From: Nomia melanderi
Lineage: Eukaryota; Arthropoda; Insecta; Hymenoptera; Halictidae
Assembly (NCBI RefSeq): GCF_051020985.1
Contig: NC_135008.1
Location: forward strand, 2,418,001 to 2,482,000
Length of the DNA stretch: 64,000 bases
Reading direction: 5' to 3'
The translations under genes were made by a program, and so were the position numbers. Shown here one piece after another: positions 11,166 through 20,981 of the stretch. Below the pieces are notes generated by a model that was not told the DNA's origin, did no database searches, and saw only the letters and a program-made list of their open reading frames with translations. Every line of letters starts with the position of its first letter. Within the stretch, counting starts at the first letter, position 1.

Positions 11166-11413
11166 TTAACCCTTTGCACTTGAGAATATTATTTTTGACA
11201 AATATTCATTATTTTCTGGTTGGATATCAATGATATGTTTTGCAACTGACATAAAGGTGCACCTTGTAGAAATTAAGTGACAGAACTAGTTTATTTCGAT
11301 GTTCCATGTGTCGATACGTTATATAAAATTTGATATTGAATTCTAAATTTGATTATTTTGTTCGGTTGAGTCAAATGGCGATTGAAAGGCGCCTCTCGGG
11401 TGCAAAGGGTTAA
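11166..11413 (+). mobile_element. Family A MITE, full length (248 bp)
   Basis: It starts TTAACCCTTTGCACTTGAG and ends CTCGGGTGCAAAGGGTTAA. Order and internal landmarks (GAATATT near the left end, AATTAAGTGACAGA mid-element) follow the copy at 5481-5724, in the same orientation. Confidence 0.85.
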
Positions 11414-11599
11414 ATATGATCATTTGTTGAATAGAGTTATGTAATAGCGTTTATTTCGAACAATCTTGTATTCTTTTCCTAGCTAGCTGCTAATTAATAA
11501 GTTAATTTGAGGAGATAATAGAAATTCGTTATGATGATCGAGTTTGATAGATAGTTAAGTCGTGTACAATTGTTATTTAGCTCGATAACTATTGTTGAA
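11414..11599. other. AT-rich spacer
   Basis: Nothing recognised between the family A element and the ~105-bp array. Confidence 0.5.
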
Positions 11600-12290
11600 G
11601 GGCAAAGAAATCTCGCGTGAAATTTTTCGTGCTACTTGATTCGAGGACAATCTCGGCGGAAAAATGAATTTGTCTATCTCAGCAGCGCTGGAAGTTGGCC
11701 GGCGGTAAATTCATCTCGCGCAAAGTTTTCTCGACACCTGATTCGATAATAATCTCGACGGAAAGTGGATTTATCTATTCGAGGAGCTTTGGAAGTTGGA
11801 GGACAACGAATCTGTCTTGCGTAAAATTGTTGTCACTCGAAGGATTCGTGTGCTTGAGACGCGATGAAAGTTACGGAACGGCGGACCTATCGTGCGCAGT
11901 TTCTTCTGCTACTCTTAGCTTGACAATTGTTGGTTTCTCTTTGTAATGGAATAACGAAGTACTTTTGATTCAGCTGAGACATTCAGTGAACAAGTCTGTT
12001 CGGTACAATAACTTGTTTCATTTTAATTGTGTTCTCTCATTGATTAGAATTTTATAATAGTCGATTTCATAGACGCCGTCGTTGTTAATTCTATGTCTGA
12101 TAATAATCGCGTTGAAATGTAGATCTGTCTATTTGAGTAGCGTTGAAACTCGAGACAGCGAATTTATCTTGTAGAACTTTTTTCTGCCACTTTATTCGAC
12201 GATGATGTTGGAAAAGTACATTCGTCTACTTGCAAAGCGTAGAAATGTAAGAAATAAGGAATCTAACTTGCACCAAATTTGTTACCAAGA
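11600..12290. repeat. Degenerate ~100-bp tandem repeat
   Basis: Blocks resembling TCTCGCGCAAAGTTTTCTCG followed by GATTCGANNATNATCTCGNCGGAAA recur near 11611, 11714, 11815, 11895, 12166 and 12265. The spacing is mostly 99-103 bp. The copies are strongly diverged, so this is an old array. Confidence 0.65.
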
Positions 12291-12430
12291 CAGTTCCGCG
12301 GTTTTCCCATTCCGAATCAACACAGGCGCGTCATTGAAGCGGCTAAAAATTTGAACGCGCCTTGCTCCTTTCGTTTCGCCGTTACATCCGTCCGAGTATT
12401 TATTTCCTTAACGAGTTCGCTCATTCACCG

Positions 12431-12459
12431 TCTGTTTCCTTTTTCTGTTGCAGGTGAGT
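12431..12459 (+). promoter_or_regulatory. Strong splice acceptor fused to a donor (possible ratchet point)
   Basis: A pyrimidine run (TCTGTTTCCTTTTTCTGTTG) leads into CAG at 12451-12453 and then directly GTGAGTC. A CTTAAC branch-point-like motif lies ~45 bases upstream. AG/GTGAGT at a single point is the signature of recursive splice sites known from long insect introns. Confidence 0.4.
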
Positions 12460-12514
12460 CTCATCCGTTTTCTTAAATATTTGCCGACGCTGCTCGCGCC
12501 GCGGCTAATGCAAG
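12454..12514 (+). CDS. Candidate 61-bp internal exon (possible recursive-splicing exon)
   Basis: Seen directly: a good acceptor ends at 12453 and a good donor, CAAG/GTAAGAG, starts at 12515. Of the three frames only the one starting at the first base is open. It reads VSLIRFLKY then PTLLAPRLMQ and leaves one base in the last codon (0 to 1 phase). The exon itself begins with GTGAGT, so after splicing to it a new donor could be formed at the junction, as in recursive-splicing exons. I do not recognise the peptide. An untranslated or lncRNA exon is also possible. One acceptor/donor pair of this quality could occur by chance in 64 kb; the extra GTGAGT at the junction makes it less likely. Confidence 0.35.
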
Positions 12515-12689
12515 GTAAGAGTACCGGACGACTCGAAGTGTCTTCGGAAATACGATATTATCAACGAATCATCGAAATTTCTTTTGTACCCGTATTTTCT
12601 ATAATTTCGTATCACCTAAACTATATCGTATCTATAGATTTTTATCTCGCCGTAATTTATATAATATATAAATATATGAATTAGAATAA

Positions 12690-12787
12690 ATATAGTGATA
12701 CTATACATAGTGATACTATATGTAGTATCACTATATATATAGTATCACTATATATATAGTATAACTATATATAGTATCACTATATAT
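12690..12787. repeat. Palindromic AT array, TAGTATCACTATATA units
   Basis: TAGTGATACTATA occurs twice and is then followed by its complement, TATAGTATCACTA, repeated with an ~18-bp period. The stretch can fold into a long cruciform. Flanking DNA to ~12840 is plain AT. Confidence 0.8.
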
Positions 12788-13783
12788 AAAAGTGTAAAAA
12801 TTATATTATATATTATATATTAATTATATTTATATAATGTAATTTTTACTTCAAGCTTCAGATATGATTTTAGATAAATTTCGGAAAATTCTGATCACTA
12901 AATTAAATAGATTAACAGATCACTATCAATTTAGATACATTCGAAAGCAGACGAATAATTTGATTATTCAAATAATGAGAGACCGACATCCAGCTTCCGT
13001 TTTTCTAGTATTAGAGTACGATTCCAACGCATAATTCAGCTGCTTTATGAAAGCGGTTTTCAACGGTTCAACAAATTCCCGCACGCAAGAAGGATATTAA
13101 TACATCTCCGGCATACAATATGCTAATACGACCCCGGCGATTCGAGTCCGCGGAATTCCACACTTTTACCGCGTCCCATAATCCACTTACTTTACAACCC
13201 TCATACTTCCGAGCTAACGCGAGCGCCGCAAAAATTCGCGTTCCGAGCGTTCCGGCCGAGAATTTTAAATCTCCGAAGCGATACTATAAATCGCCGGGAC
13301 CCGCTCAGTAGGCCAGGACGCCTCGGATTCGCCGGCGAGCGGGCTTGGAAGCTGACCAAATGTAAAAGCTCCTTAATCCTCGCCGCGCTGACCCGTTTCG
13401 CCGGTGCGTCCGCGAAGGCCGCGCGCTCGCGGGTCGTCCCCGCGATTCCTCCGTGACCTTGCGACCCCCGGCGAGCGTCGGACTCGTCGTTCGGGCGTTT
13501 CGGAGACGTCCGGTGTCGTCGGTTGCGTGAGCGCACTCGAATCCGCCTCGAAACCGGGCCACGGAGCCGGAGAGTGGGTTAACCGGCGCGGCGACCGCCG
13601 TCCCGAATTGCGTCTGGCTCACCCAGATTTCCGTCGCCGCGACGCCGCAAACATTGCTGGAGTCAAGGTTAATTCGCGATTCGCCCGGGTTAATCTCTGG
13701 GAAATTGGCGGGGCAACGGATGAAAGCGGATCGCGCGGGTTTAGGGAAATAAATGTACATCTTGTGTGACACGGATTACTCTG
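12788..13783. other. No gene seen; CpG-rich 13100-13760
   Basis: Minus-strand frames of 155 and 111 codons and a plus-strand frame of 121 codons overlap in the same GC-rich block. Coexistence of long frames on both strands argues for stop depletion rather than coding. No motif recognised. Confidence 0.5.
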
Positions 13784-13978
13784 TTAACCCCTTGGCTTAC
13801 GATTTATTTCTCGACTGCGATCAATGCAGTAATTTTGTCATTGATAATGTATTGGAAAAAGAAAAATTGTGTGCACATTCTGTGTCCATCTTTGCTCTGA
13901 AATATCATAATTAAATTTAGATTAATAATTATTAATTATTAATTATTAATCGTGCGATATTGTAAGCCAAGGGGTTAG
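13784..13978 (+). mobile_element. Family D MITE (195 bp)
   Basis: TTAACCCCTTGGCTTAC at the left and GTAAGCCAAGGGGTTAG at the right form a perfect inverted terminal repeat (CCCCTTGGCTTAC). The left boundary is TTAA and the right is TTAG, so the right target copy has mutated. The interior ends in an (ATTAATT)n run at 13921-13950. Confidence 0.8.
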
Positions 13979-14877
13979 GTGAAGTAACGTTTGGATCAAT
14001 GAAGTTTCCGATCGATTTCAGGATTGTTCTCGATCATTCGGGGTATTCCTGGATTATTTAAATTGAGCTGGTTTCTTTGTAAGAATTATGCATTCATTTT
14101 GAACGGAATTCGATATGAAAGACTTGAACCGTTGGGCAAGTCGTTAGCTTCTGGACGTGTTCGATGATTCCGTAGGGCCAGCGAGGAAAGAAATGAAACT
14201 GCCACGAACAAAAGCTAAGTGGATCGCTAACTTCTCGGAAATAGCCGCCCCAATCCGACGCGAGAGATACTGAATAATCGAACAGTTGCATCGGTACTTC
14301 GACGCGAGTTTTGATGAATCTCTAAGATCCGGACAGCGCAGGAACTGTAAGAAGAATGGGATGAAAGTTTAAGTGGTTAAAAGTGGAACGAGACGGATTC
14401 CTGAAGACACCTGTCCTAGCGTGGAGCGGATAGGTTGTTCCTCCTATCTTTATTATAAACTCCTCTGTTTATAATAAGGTGTCACTTTGAAGAGTGTCGG
14501 AAGTTCGGGGAACGGACGGGAAATGAAATATCCGAACTGTTGGATCATGTTGGAGTATCTCGCTTAGAATATACATAGAATTCGCTGTGCCATCGTTGTA
14601 TTCGATGTTCCGAAGCGAAACTCAGAAAACTAAGGTGTCAATCTTCGGTTGCCACTGTTGACAGGAAGCAGTTAAACGATATTTTTTTATAGAAAGAAGC
14701 GAGGTACGGAGACTATTAACTCGGAGACAAACAAAATTGACGAGGATATGTCGAATAGCTCCTTTGAAATAGATTCCTTCGTGAATTGAGTTCGTCGCTG
14801 GATCTACAATCGCGAGAACGCGGAAAAAGAACTGATAATGAGTGCTTCTCGACTCGTCTGTCGTTTATTAGCTTGAC
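13979..14877. other. No gene seen
   Basis: Unique sequence of mixed composition. A 65-codon minus-strand frame at 14094-14291 lacks start and splice support. Confidence 0.5.
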
Positions 14878-15321
14878 GCGACAAGATGGCCGCTCCGACG
14901 ATCGGGAGCTCTACGCGACAAGATGGCCGCACCGACAATCGTGAGCTCTACGGGATAAGATGGCCGCTCCGACAATCGTGAGTTCTACGTAACAAGATGG
15001 CCGCTCCGGCAATCGTGAGTTCTACGTAACAAGATGGCCGCTCCAATAATCGTGAGTTCTACGCGACAAGATGGCCGCTCTAACAATCGTGAGTTCTACG
15101 CGACAAGATGGCCGCTCCGATAATCGTGAGTTCTCCGCGACAAGATGGCCGCACCGACAATCGTGAGCTCTACGGAATAAGATGGCCGCTCCGACAATTG
15201 GGAGCTTTACGTAACATGATGATTGCTTCGATAATCGGGAGCTCTACACGACAAGATGGCCGCTTCGACAATTGGGAGCTCTCCGCGATAAGACGGCTGC
15301 TCCACAATCAGTAGTTCCACG
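14878..15321 (+). repeat. 37-bp array, 12 copies, each with a Pho/YY1-like core
   Basis: The unit starts GACAAGATGGCCGCTCCGAC and continues AATCGTGAGTTCTACGC. Ten of twelve units keep AAGATGGC (complement GCCATCTT), which fits the Drosophila Pho site GCCATHWY and the YY1 core. Units 10 and 12 have lost it. The period is constant at 37 bp. Whether it is a regulatory element or just a GC-rich minisatellite cannot be told from sequence. Confidence 0.85.
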
Positions 15322-16499
15322 CGAATTTTGATAATCGTTTAATTAAAGCGATTTCCCGGCAGCTCGGCTTCAGAAGGCCGATTTCCCTTGCTAAGATTAT
15401 CTTAGAATTCCCTAAAAGCCGAAAAGAAATCGATGTCAGTAGGTTTCCAGGATCTCTCGACGCAGGAGAATGTAAATACAGCAACCCGCGTCGCGCTGTC
15501 TACTTTCGCGCGGCGTTCGCAAGAATTTCATTTTCACGCTGGGTCCGTACGCCGGCTGGCAACTTAGTATTTGCATTCAAGTCCAAATTCGGTGGTTTCC
15601 CTCTTCCTCTCTGTTCCTCTCGGCACGGTCGGGCGATCCGAGTTAATCACGGCTCTCGGAAAAAGAGCGTGCAATTCGCTCGGACGTTTCACGGTTTCCC
15701 GGCGCTGCCCGTGGCTCGTTCCTCTAATCGCGGGACTCCCAATTAGCGTCCCTGCGATTATCCCCGTTGAACGAACGCCGGCGACTTCTTCGTTACCGTT
15801 GTCCCGCGGTCGGAGCTGCGCGTGGCCGGACTCTTATTTTGATCCGTGACTATTCGCTTTGTTAGCATTGTTACGTTTGCTACTGGAGTTCTTGCGGTTT
15901 AACCCCGGACAATTAAACCGTTGCTTCGACTGTTGAATTGTGCCGCTAAATCTGTTGCCGAGATTGTTTAGGAAGTAAGGGGATGATGGGGTTTAAAGGT
16001 TGTTCGTTGGGAGTTTTGAGAGAATCGAGTTAAGCTTGGATTTCAGTAACGATGACGGGTTTTTGCACGTTTCAATGCACATTCAACCGAAAATAATCGA
16101 CGATTTAAATTGTCTTTATCGAGCAAATTCATCTGACCAAGTTACAGATTTAGTTCGCATTAATTGGAATTGATTACCGATGGTTTCGTGTCGCAGTTGT
16201 TACACTGTTATCCAATTGCTCGCGTTATTCAATAGTTTAATTCGACATCGGTTGCCTCGACGTGACCCGGTATCGGCGAGCAGAAGCTTAAAGAAGACCT
16301 ATCGAGGGACAGAGCTTCTTCCCTCCGCTTCGGTTCGTCGATCCCCGTTTATCTGATCAAGCCTGGCGCAGGGGTGAACGCGCTGCCCATGAATGAAACG
16401 CTCGCGGAACGATTTACGAGCACGCACCCTCGTACACGCATCCGGTGCGTTCGCAGTCTCGCGAACTGGGTCGAGAAGGGCGCGTTTTCAGATGTGAAT
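15322..16499. other. No gene seen; CpG-rich 15480-15840 and 16260-16500
   Basis: A 92-codon frame at 15571 and a 66-codon frame at 16374 have no splice or domain support. The middle part is AT-rich. Confidence 0.5.
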
Positions 16500-16684
16500 G
16501 GCGAGTATACTCGTCGCGAAGAAACGGCGATTTTTTTAGAAATATTGACGAGTAAACTCGTCAGGAAGGAATGACGAGTATATTATTCATTTTTGTCCTT
16601 TCCCGATTTTTCAAGAGAAAATCAATGCTTCTTCATAATTTCATTGAATTCTGCAGCATACTGTCTTCGACGAGTATACTCGTC
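16500..16684. repeat. Cluster of GACGAGTATACTCGTC palindromes
   Basis: The 16-bp perfect palindrome lies at 16669-16684. One-mismatch copies lie at 16500-16515 and 16547-16562, and a half copy at 16573-16582. A two-mismatch copy follows at 17407-17422. The spacing is irregular. The sequence could be termini of a small palindromic element or repeated binding sites for a dimeric protein. Confidence 0.7.
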
Positions 16685-18019
16685 ATCGTGTCATTTGTGG
16701 CGTTACAGCTAATTAAAGTGACAGTTATTATAACGTTTCTTCACGTTACAGTAACCGAAGTGATAATTACAGTTGTTCTAGTTTCAACATTACTGTTAAT
16801 GTTAATTGCCCCGAGACCGAAGTTATATCTTACGAAATTTTCCTCTCCAGCAACGGTGTTTCGTCGTAAACAAGAAATTTTCCACGCGGAACGCAGCGGC
16901 GGATGCTAATTTTTAATTACTCGATTGTTTAGTTGGACAACACTTTACGCGACGCACCGTTTATCGCGCTGTTAGCCGATTAACGCCGCAGCCGTTCGCG
17001 CGAAATTAGCGGCCGCGAACAATTCCTGAATTCGCGGTCCCCCGACTTCCCTGCAATTAGAACTCTTAATCTCGCGATTCCTTTTTTTTTCTTCTTTGAT
17101 CGCGAGCGGGACGGAAAACTCCGGGGGTAATAAAGATCGAGCGATTGGGAATTTCGCTGCGAACGAAACTTCCACAGTTCGTTGCTGGTTAATTACGACG
17201 CGCCCTGGAAAAATAGGGACTTCCGGTTACATTCGGCGACCGGCTCCTCGTTATCGCGTAAGAGCTGGGTGCGAAAGGTCGTCTTTAGAGAGCGCTTTGA
17301 GAACTTAACCCTTTGAACTCTGTAGGCTCCAATATTGCAGCAGTCTTTCCTATTTCACTTAAATTTTCCTTTCTCAATAGACATCATACTAATTAGTCCT
17401 GCATTCGACGCGTATTCTCGTCAATTCCACTACACAATCCACGACTTTTAATACTAATCTTAATTAAATATTGATCTTAATTAAACATTGTTCAACCGAG
17501 AGTTAACTAAAAGACATCTTCCCGTCATCGCTCGAAAAGCGAAGATCAGTTTCCACCGATCAACCGTCTCATATCGCCGGTGTCATCACGCGCGTTCATT
17601 CGAAATGAAAATCATAAATAAAGGCGACAAATAATTGTTCCGACGTGAAGCGTCCGCCAAATATTTGACCATCCCAATGCGCACGATTCAAATTCGACAG
17701 GCCGCGGTGAAAGTGAGCATTGTCGGCGATAAACGTTCGCGATTGATCCGAATTTACCTTGCAAACACGTCGTTGCCCGAGTTGCACTCGCTAAATAGTA
17801 TCGAGACGAGGATCGTCGTCAACGGCCGTCCGAACTGTGCAACCGTGAACGTGGCGTGAAGACGGCAAGAATGAATAGAGCGAAGATGACTGATGACGAC
17901 GTGCCGCATTGAGAGCGGCAAGTTCAAAGATCTTTGTTGAGACTTTTTAATATGAATGAAATCTTAGATCGAATAGCAAGGGATCAGCACGTAGTTTCAT
18001 ATTTTCCTATCGTTCAAGC
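16685..18019. other. No gene seen; CpG-rich 16900-17300 and 17540-17880
   Basis: The 112-codon frame from 16571 is in AT-rich DNA and predicts a hydrophobic Val/Ile/Leu-rich peptide. It has no start context or splice sites, and its beginning overlaps the palindrome cluster. Nothing else recognised. Confidence 0.5.
17305..17334 (+). mobile_element. Solo element end, CCCTTTGAACTCTGTAGGC type
   Basis: TTAACCCTTTGAACTCTGTA plus GGCTCCAATAT is repeated almost exactly at 53811-53840. It is a left terminus with no partner found downstream. Confidence 0.5.
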
Positions 18020-18091
18020 AATTGATATATAATTTAGCTTCACCTTGAGGGTTTTGTATATTTCAGAGAATCTTCGTCCGCAACGGGTTAA
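18020..18091 (-). mobile_element. Family F terminus fragment
   Basis: TTTAGCTTCACC, a TATTTCAGAGAATCTTCGTC block and CCGCAACGGGTTAA match the right half of the family F copy at 19494-19709. Confidence 0.5.
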
Positions 18092-18534
18092 TACTTGAAT
18101 ATTGAATAGCGTTTAATTTTGAAAAGAAAAATAACAAACACTAAAAGGACCGAATTTTGAGAGTATACATTTTATTTCAACGGTTCAGAATGCAGCTGTG
18201 GCATCAGTCAATTATGCAATGCCGAATGTCGCTTGAGATGAAAACCTTTACAAAACGGAAGCTTCATCTCGACAGTGTGCCGAGACTCGCACCGTGTTGA
18301 ATTCCGTAAAAGCGACTCCAAAGATTGCAGAGCCCGAAGACAAGACTTAAACAAAGAATAATCGTTGCTCGAGCAAAAGTCATTACGGCAAAGACGGAAC
18401 GCCGGCGAGTTCCGCTGCGAATGTTTCCCCAGCCTCGGAGCGCGTATTGAACTTGACTCCGCGGTAGCGAGAAGAAGCACTTCCGGTGTCGTTCGTTGGA
18501 AAGAGGCGACCTTCGAGATGGCAACAATTAACTC
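18092..18534. other. No supported gene
   Basis: A minus-strand frame here (start near 18383) would begin MTFARATIILCLSLVFGL, which resembles a signal peptide, but it lasts only ~40 codons from that ATG and has no other support. Confidence 0.45.
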
Positions 18535-19030
18535 GTTTATTAGCAGAAGAAACGTTAGCATTCATTCTTATTGTAGTATTATAATATTTCTGTGCTAACG
18601 CATTGCGTACCAGTTAAATTTTAGAACACTGAATTAGGATGATTTTAAATGAGATCAACGTTAAGTTTATTAGCAGAGAAAACATTACTGTTCATTCTTA
18701 TTTTAGTATTATAATATTTCTGTGCTAACGCATTGCGTACCAGTTAAATTTTAGAACACTGAATTAGGATGATTTTAAATGAGATCAACGTTGATTAAAT
18801 TTATTAGCAGAGAAAACATTAGCGTTCATTCTTATTGCAGACACTGAATTAGTATGACGATTTTAAATGAGATCAAGTTATATCAGTAAATACAGAAAAG
18901 CGAAGGTATCATACGTTAATGTTACGTAATATACTTAAAATAGAGAATCAGTTCTAATGAAGTCCAAGATTCCTGTAAATGCTGGTAATTAGAAAATGTA
19001 AGTAGCTAAGCATCTTTGCATAAAGTAGCT
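18535..19030 (+). mobile_element. Family B element with its left part tandemly triplicated
   Basis: A ~130-bp unit starting GTTTATTAGCAGA is at 18535 and 18665, with a shortened third copy near 18797. Copies 1 and 2 contain GCTAACGCATTGCGTACCAG, the family B left terminus. 18860-19020 (GGTATCATACGTTAATG, GGTAATTAG, GTAGCTAAGCATC) matches the family B body and right half. The element has been rearranged internally and its right terminus is degenerate. Confidence 0.65.
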
Positions 19031-19493
19031 TAATACAGCTTTCTATTGTGAGCAGCATGGTCACTAGCATTTCTGTGTCTCTTGGAAGCGTATTTGCTGC
19101 GGTAATTAGCTTGTTCACAGCGTTCACGCAGAGGCCGAAAGAGAAGAAGGTACTGTTAGGGTTTAATTGGTGAAAATGGATAGAGCGGCTCCCTTATCAC
19201 GCACGCTTTCATTTCTAAAGTCTTACTCGCCGAAACGGTGATCTAATAAAAGGCACAGTAGAAAATCCCGTTCGCCTCTTGTCTCCTTAATTCTTTATGG
19301 AGCAAAGCTGCGGTGGATGCATATTCATACGAACTAGCCGAAGAATAATTAATCGAACATCCGTATGCATACTAAGAACATTCATCTCCATTACCACTAG
19401 ATTTACGGACATTTATTCTACACTCTGTACGACTGGTTCTAGAAAACTACGTTTAATTACGTCTCGAATATCGTAGCTTTAATAATTAAAGTT
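19031..19493. other. No gene seen
   Basis: Unique sequence of moderate GC without open frames worth naming. Confidence 0.5.
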
Positions 19494-19709
19494 TTAACCC
19501 TTTGACGACTGTCGACATTTCGGCGAGATGAAACTGTATTTCGAAGACTAAGTTGCAGACAAATGATTCGGTTACTCGAACAGCAAGAGACCTCTCGAGA
19601 TGATCATCGCGTAATTTCTTTTTTTATATTAATTAAGCATTTGACATATAATTTAAGCTTCAGCTGCCGAAGGTCTTTATATTCCAAAGAATCTTTGTCA
19701 AAGAATTAA
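19494..19709 (+). mobile_element. Family F MITE (216 bp)
   Basis: The left edge TTAACCCTTTGACGACTGTC and the right edge AATCTTTGTCAAAGAATTAA bound it with TTAA on each side. The right part also lies in the tandem pair that follows. Other family F ends in the window carry GTCCGCAAAGGGTTAA, so the right end here is mutated. Confidence 0.65.
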
Positions 19710-20062
19710 ACTCAAGACAAGACTCAAAATCGTCTTACTAAACAACGTCTAAACCACCCACTGTCAAATTCACAGTTCCCAACTCTGTTCTTCGAGACAA
19801 GTGAACGTACATTCCAAAGACAAAGGTGCTCCCCGAAACACCTTATTCGCATCTACATATTAATTAAGCATTTGACATATAATTCAGCATAACTGCCGAA
19901 GATCTTACATATTCCAAAGAATCTGTCAAAGGATTAAACTCAAGACAAGACTCAAAATCGTCTAAACCACCCACTGTCAAATTCAGAGCTCCCGACTCCG
20001 TTCTTCGAGGCAAGTCAGCGAGCGTGCATTCCAAAGACAAACGTCCTCCCCGAAACACCTTA
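19629..20062. repeat. Tandem duplication of ~220 bp, including the family F right end
   Basis: Copy 1 starts TTAATTAAGCATTTGACATA at 19629 and copy 2 at 19859. Both continue through ATTCCAAAGAATCT, ACTCAAGACAAGACTC, CCACCCACTGTCAAATTC and CCCCGAAACACCTTA. Copy 2 has a ~16-bp deletion in the middle. The duplicated block starts inside the family F element. Confidence 0.85.
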
Positions 20063-20981
20063 CAACGTGCAGCGTGAAACATCAAACATCCGCCATGCAG
20101 ATCCTCCCTGGCAACTAATCAAAGACCAGACTCGTCCGTCTGTTTCCCTTTGAGATCGCGAGGAACAGCGGGCCCACGCGAAGCGGCAGCGTCGTTGCAG
20201 CGGGCGGCAGGACAATGCGCCGCCGACGATTGAGCTGTGGCCGTTGGAGGGGGCAGATGGGGTTGCCGATGCGCCGCGCCGCGCCGGCGGGAGGCCGAGA
20301 CAGGGCCAGGCTGTCCGAGGCGCGCGTCGGAGGGAGCGACGAGGGTGCGTTCCGCTTTGGCGCGACAGAGACGCGGGAAAACGGCGGTCGGGGTGGCGGC
20401 GGCGGCGGCGGCGTCGGTGGGGGCTTGAAATCCGACAGGGTGAAAGGAGGGTGGAAAAGGCGCATGCCAGTTGTGCCGTCGCCGCGTTACGAGTCGGCCA
20501 GCCGACACCGGTCCCTGCCTTTCCGCCGCGACGCGACGCGACGCGAGGCGAAGCGGCGTCTCGCGATCCACCCGGTCGACAGTGTCCGGTCCTCGCAATC
20601 CTCGCGTTTGTCCCTCGTGCGACGAGGGGCAGCGTGTTTCGTCGCGGGGTGCGTTTCCACGGAAGTCGCCTAGGACTTAGCTGCGACGAAGACAGCCCAG
20701 GCGAGCTGCGAGGCCGACCGACTGCTCCGGAGCTGGTGCTTCGACGTGAGCCCGCATTTTCGCGGACCGATCGATCTCTCTCCTTTTCGACGATTAACCG
20801 CGCGCCGCGGCTTCTCGAAGGGCAACGACCCTGCGTGTGTCTTCCTTGTTCCCGGCCGATCTCGACTCGCCTAGGAGCAGCCTCGCGTTCCCGGCCTACG
20901 CTCGTCATTCACGTGCGCGTCCCCTGCGCTTGAAACCTTGCCCTCCTTGGTTTCATGGGGACTTGCGGCGTCGTATTTTCT
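20063..20981. promoter_or_regulatory. CpG-dense GC-rich block, possible promoter or untranslated first exon
   Basis: This is the most GC- and CpG-rich stretch of the window, with a GGC run at 20395-20414. All six frames are nearly free of stops: 282, 159 and 116 codons on minus, 229 and 152 on plus. The peptides are Arg/Ala/Pro/Gly-rich and resemble no known domain, so I do not call a protein. A promoter or 5' untranslated exon is possible; no TATA box or clear initiator is seen. Confidence 0.3.
20395..20414. repeat. (GGC)n trinucleotide run
   Basis: Six to seven GGC triplets. The surrounding G tracts could allow quadruplex formation on the plus strand. Confidence 0.7.

Noticed and set aside
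18264..18383. Minus-strand ~40-residue frame with a signal-peptide-like start
   Set aside because: Only a hydrophobic N-terminus; no transcript, homology or regulatory support, and overlapping frames are open too.
20060..20908. 282-codon minus-strand open frame, the longest in the window
   Set aside because: It lies in the most GC-rich block, where several frames on both strands are open together. The peptide is Arg/Pro/Ser/Ala-rich with no recognisable domain or splice pattern.
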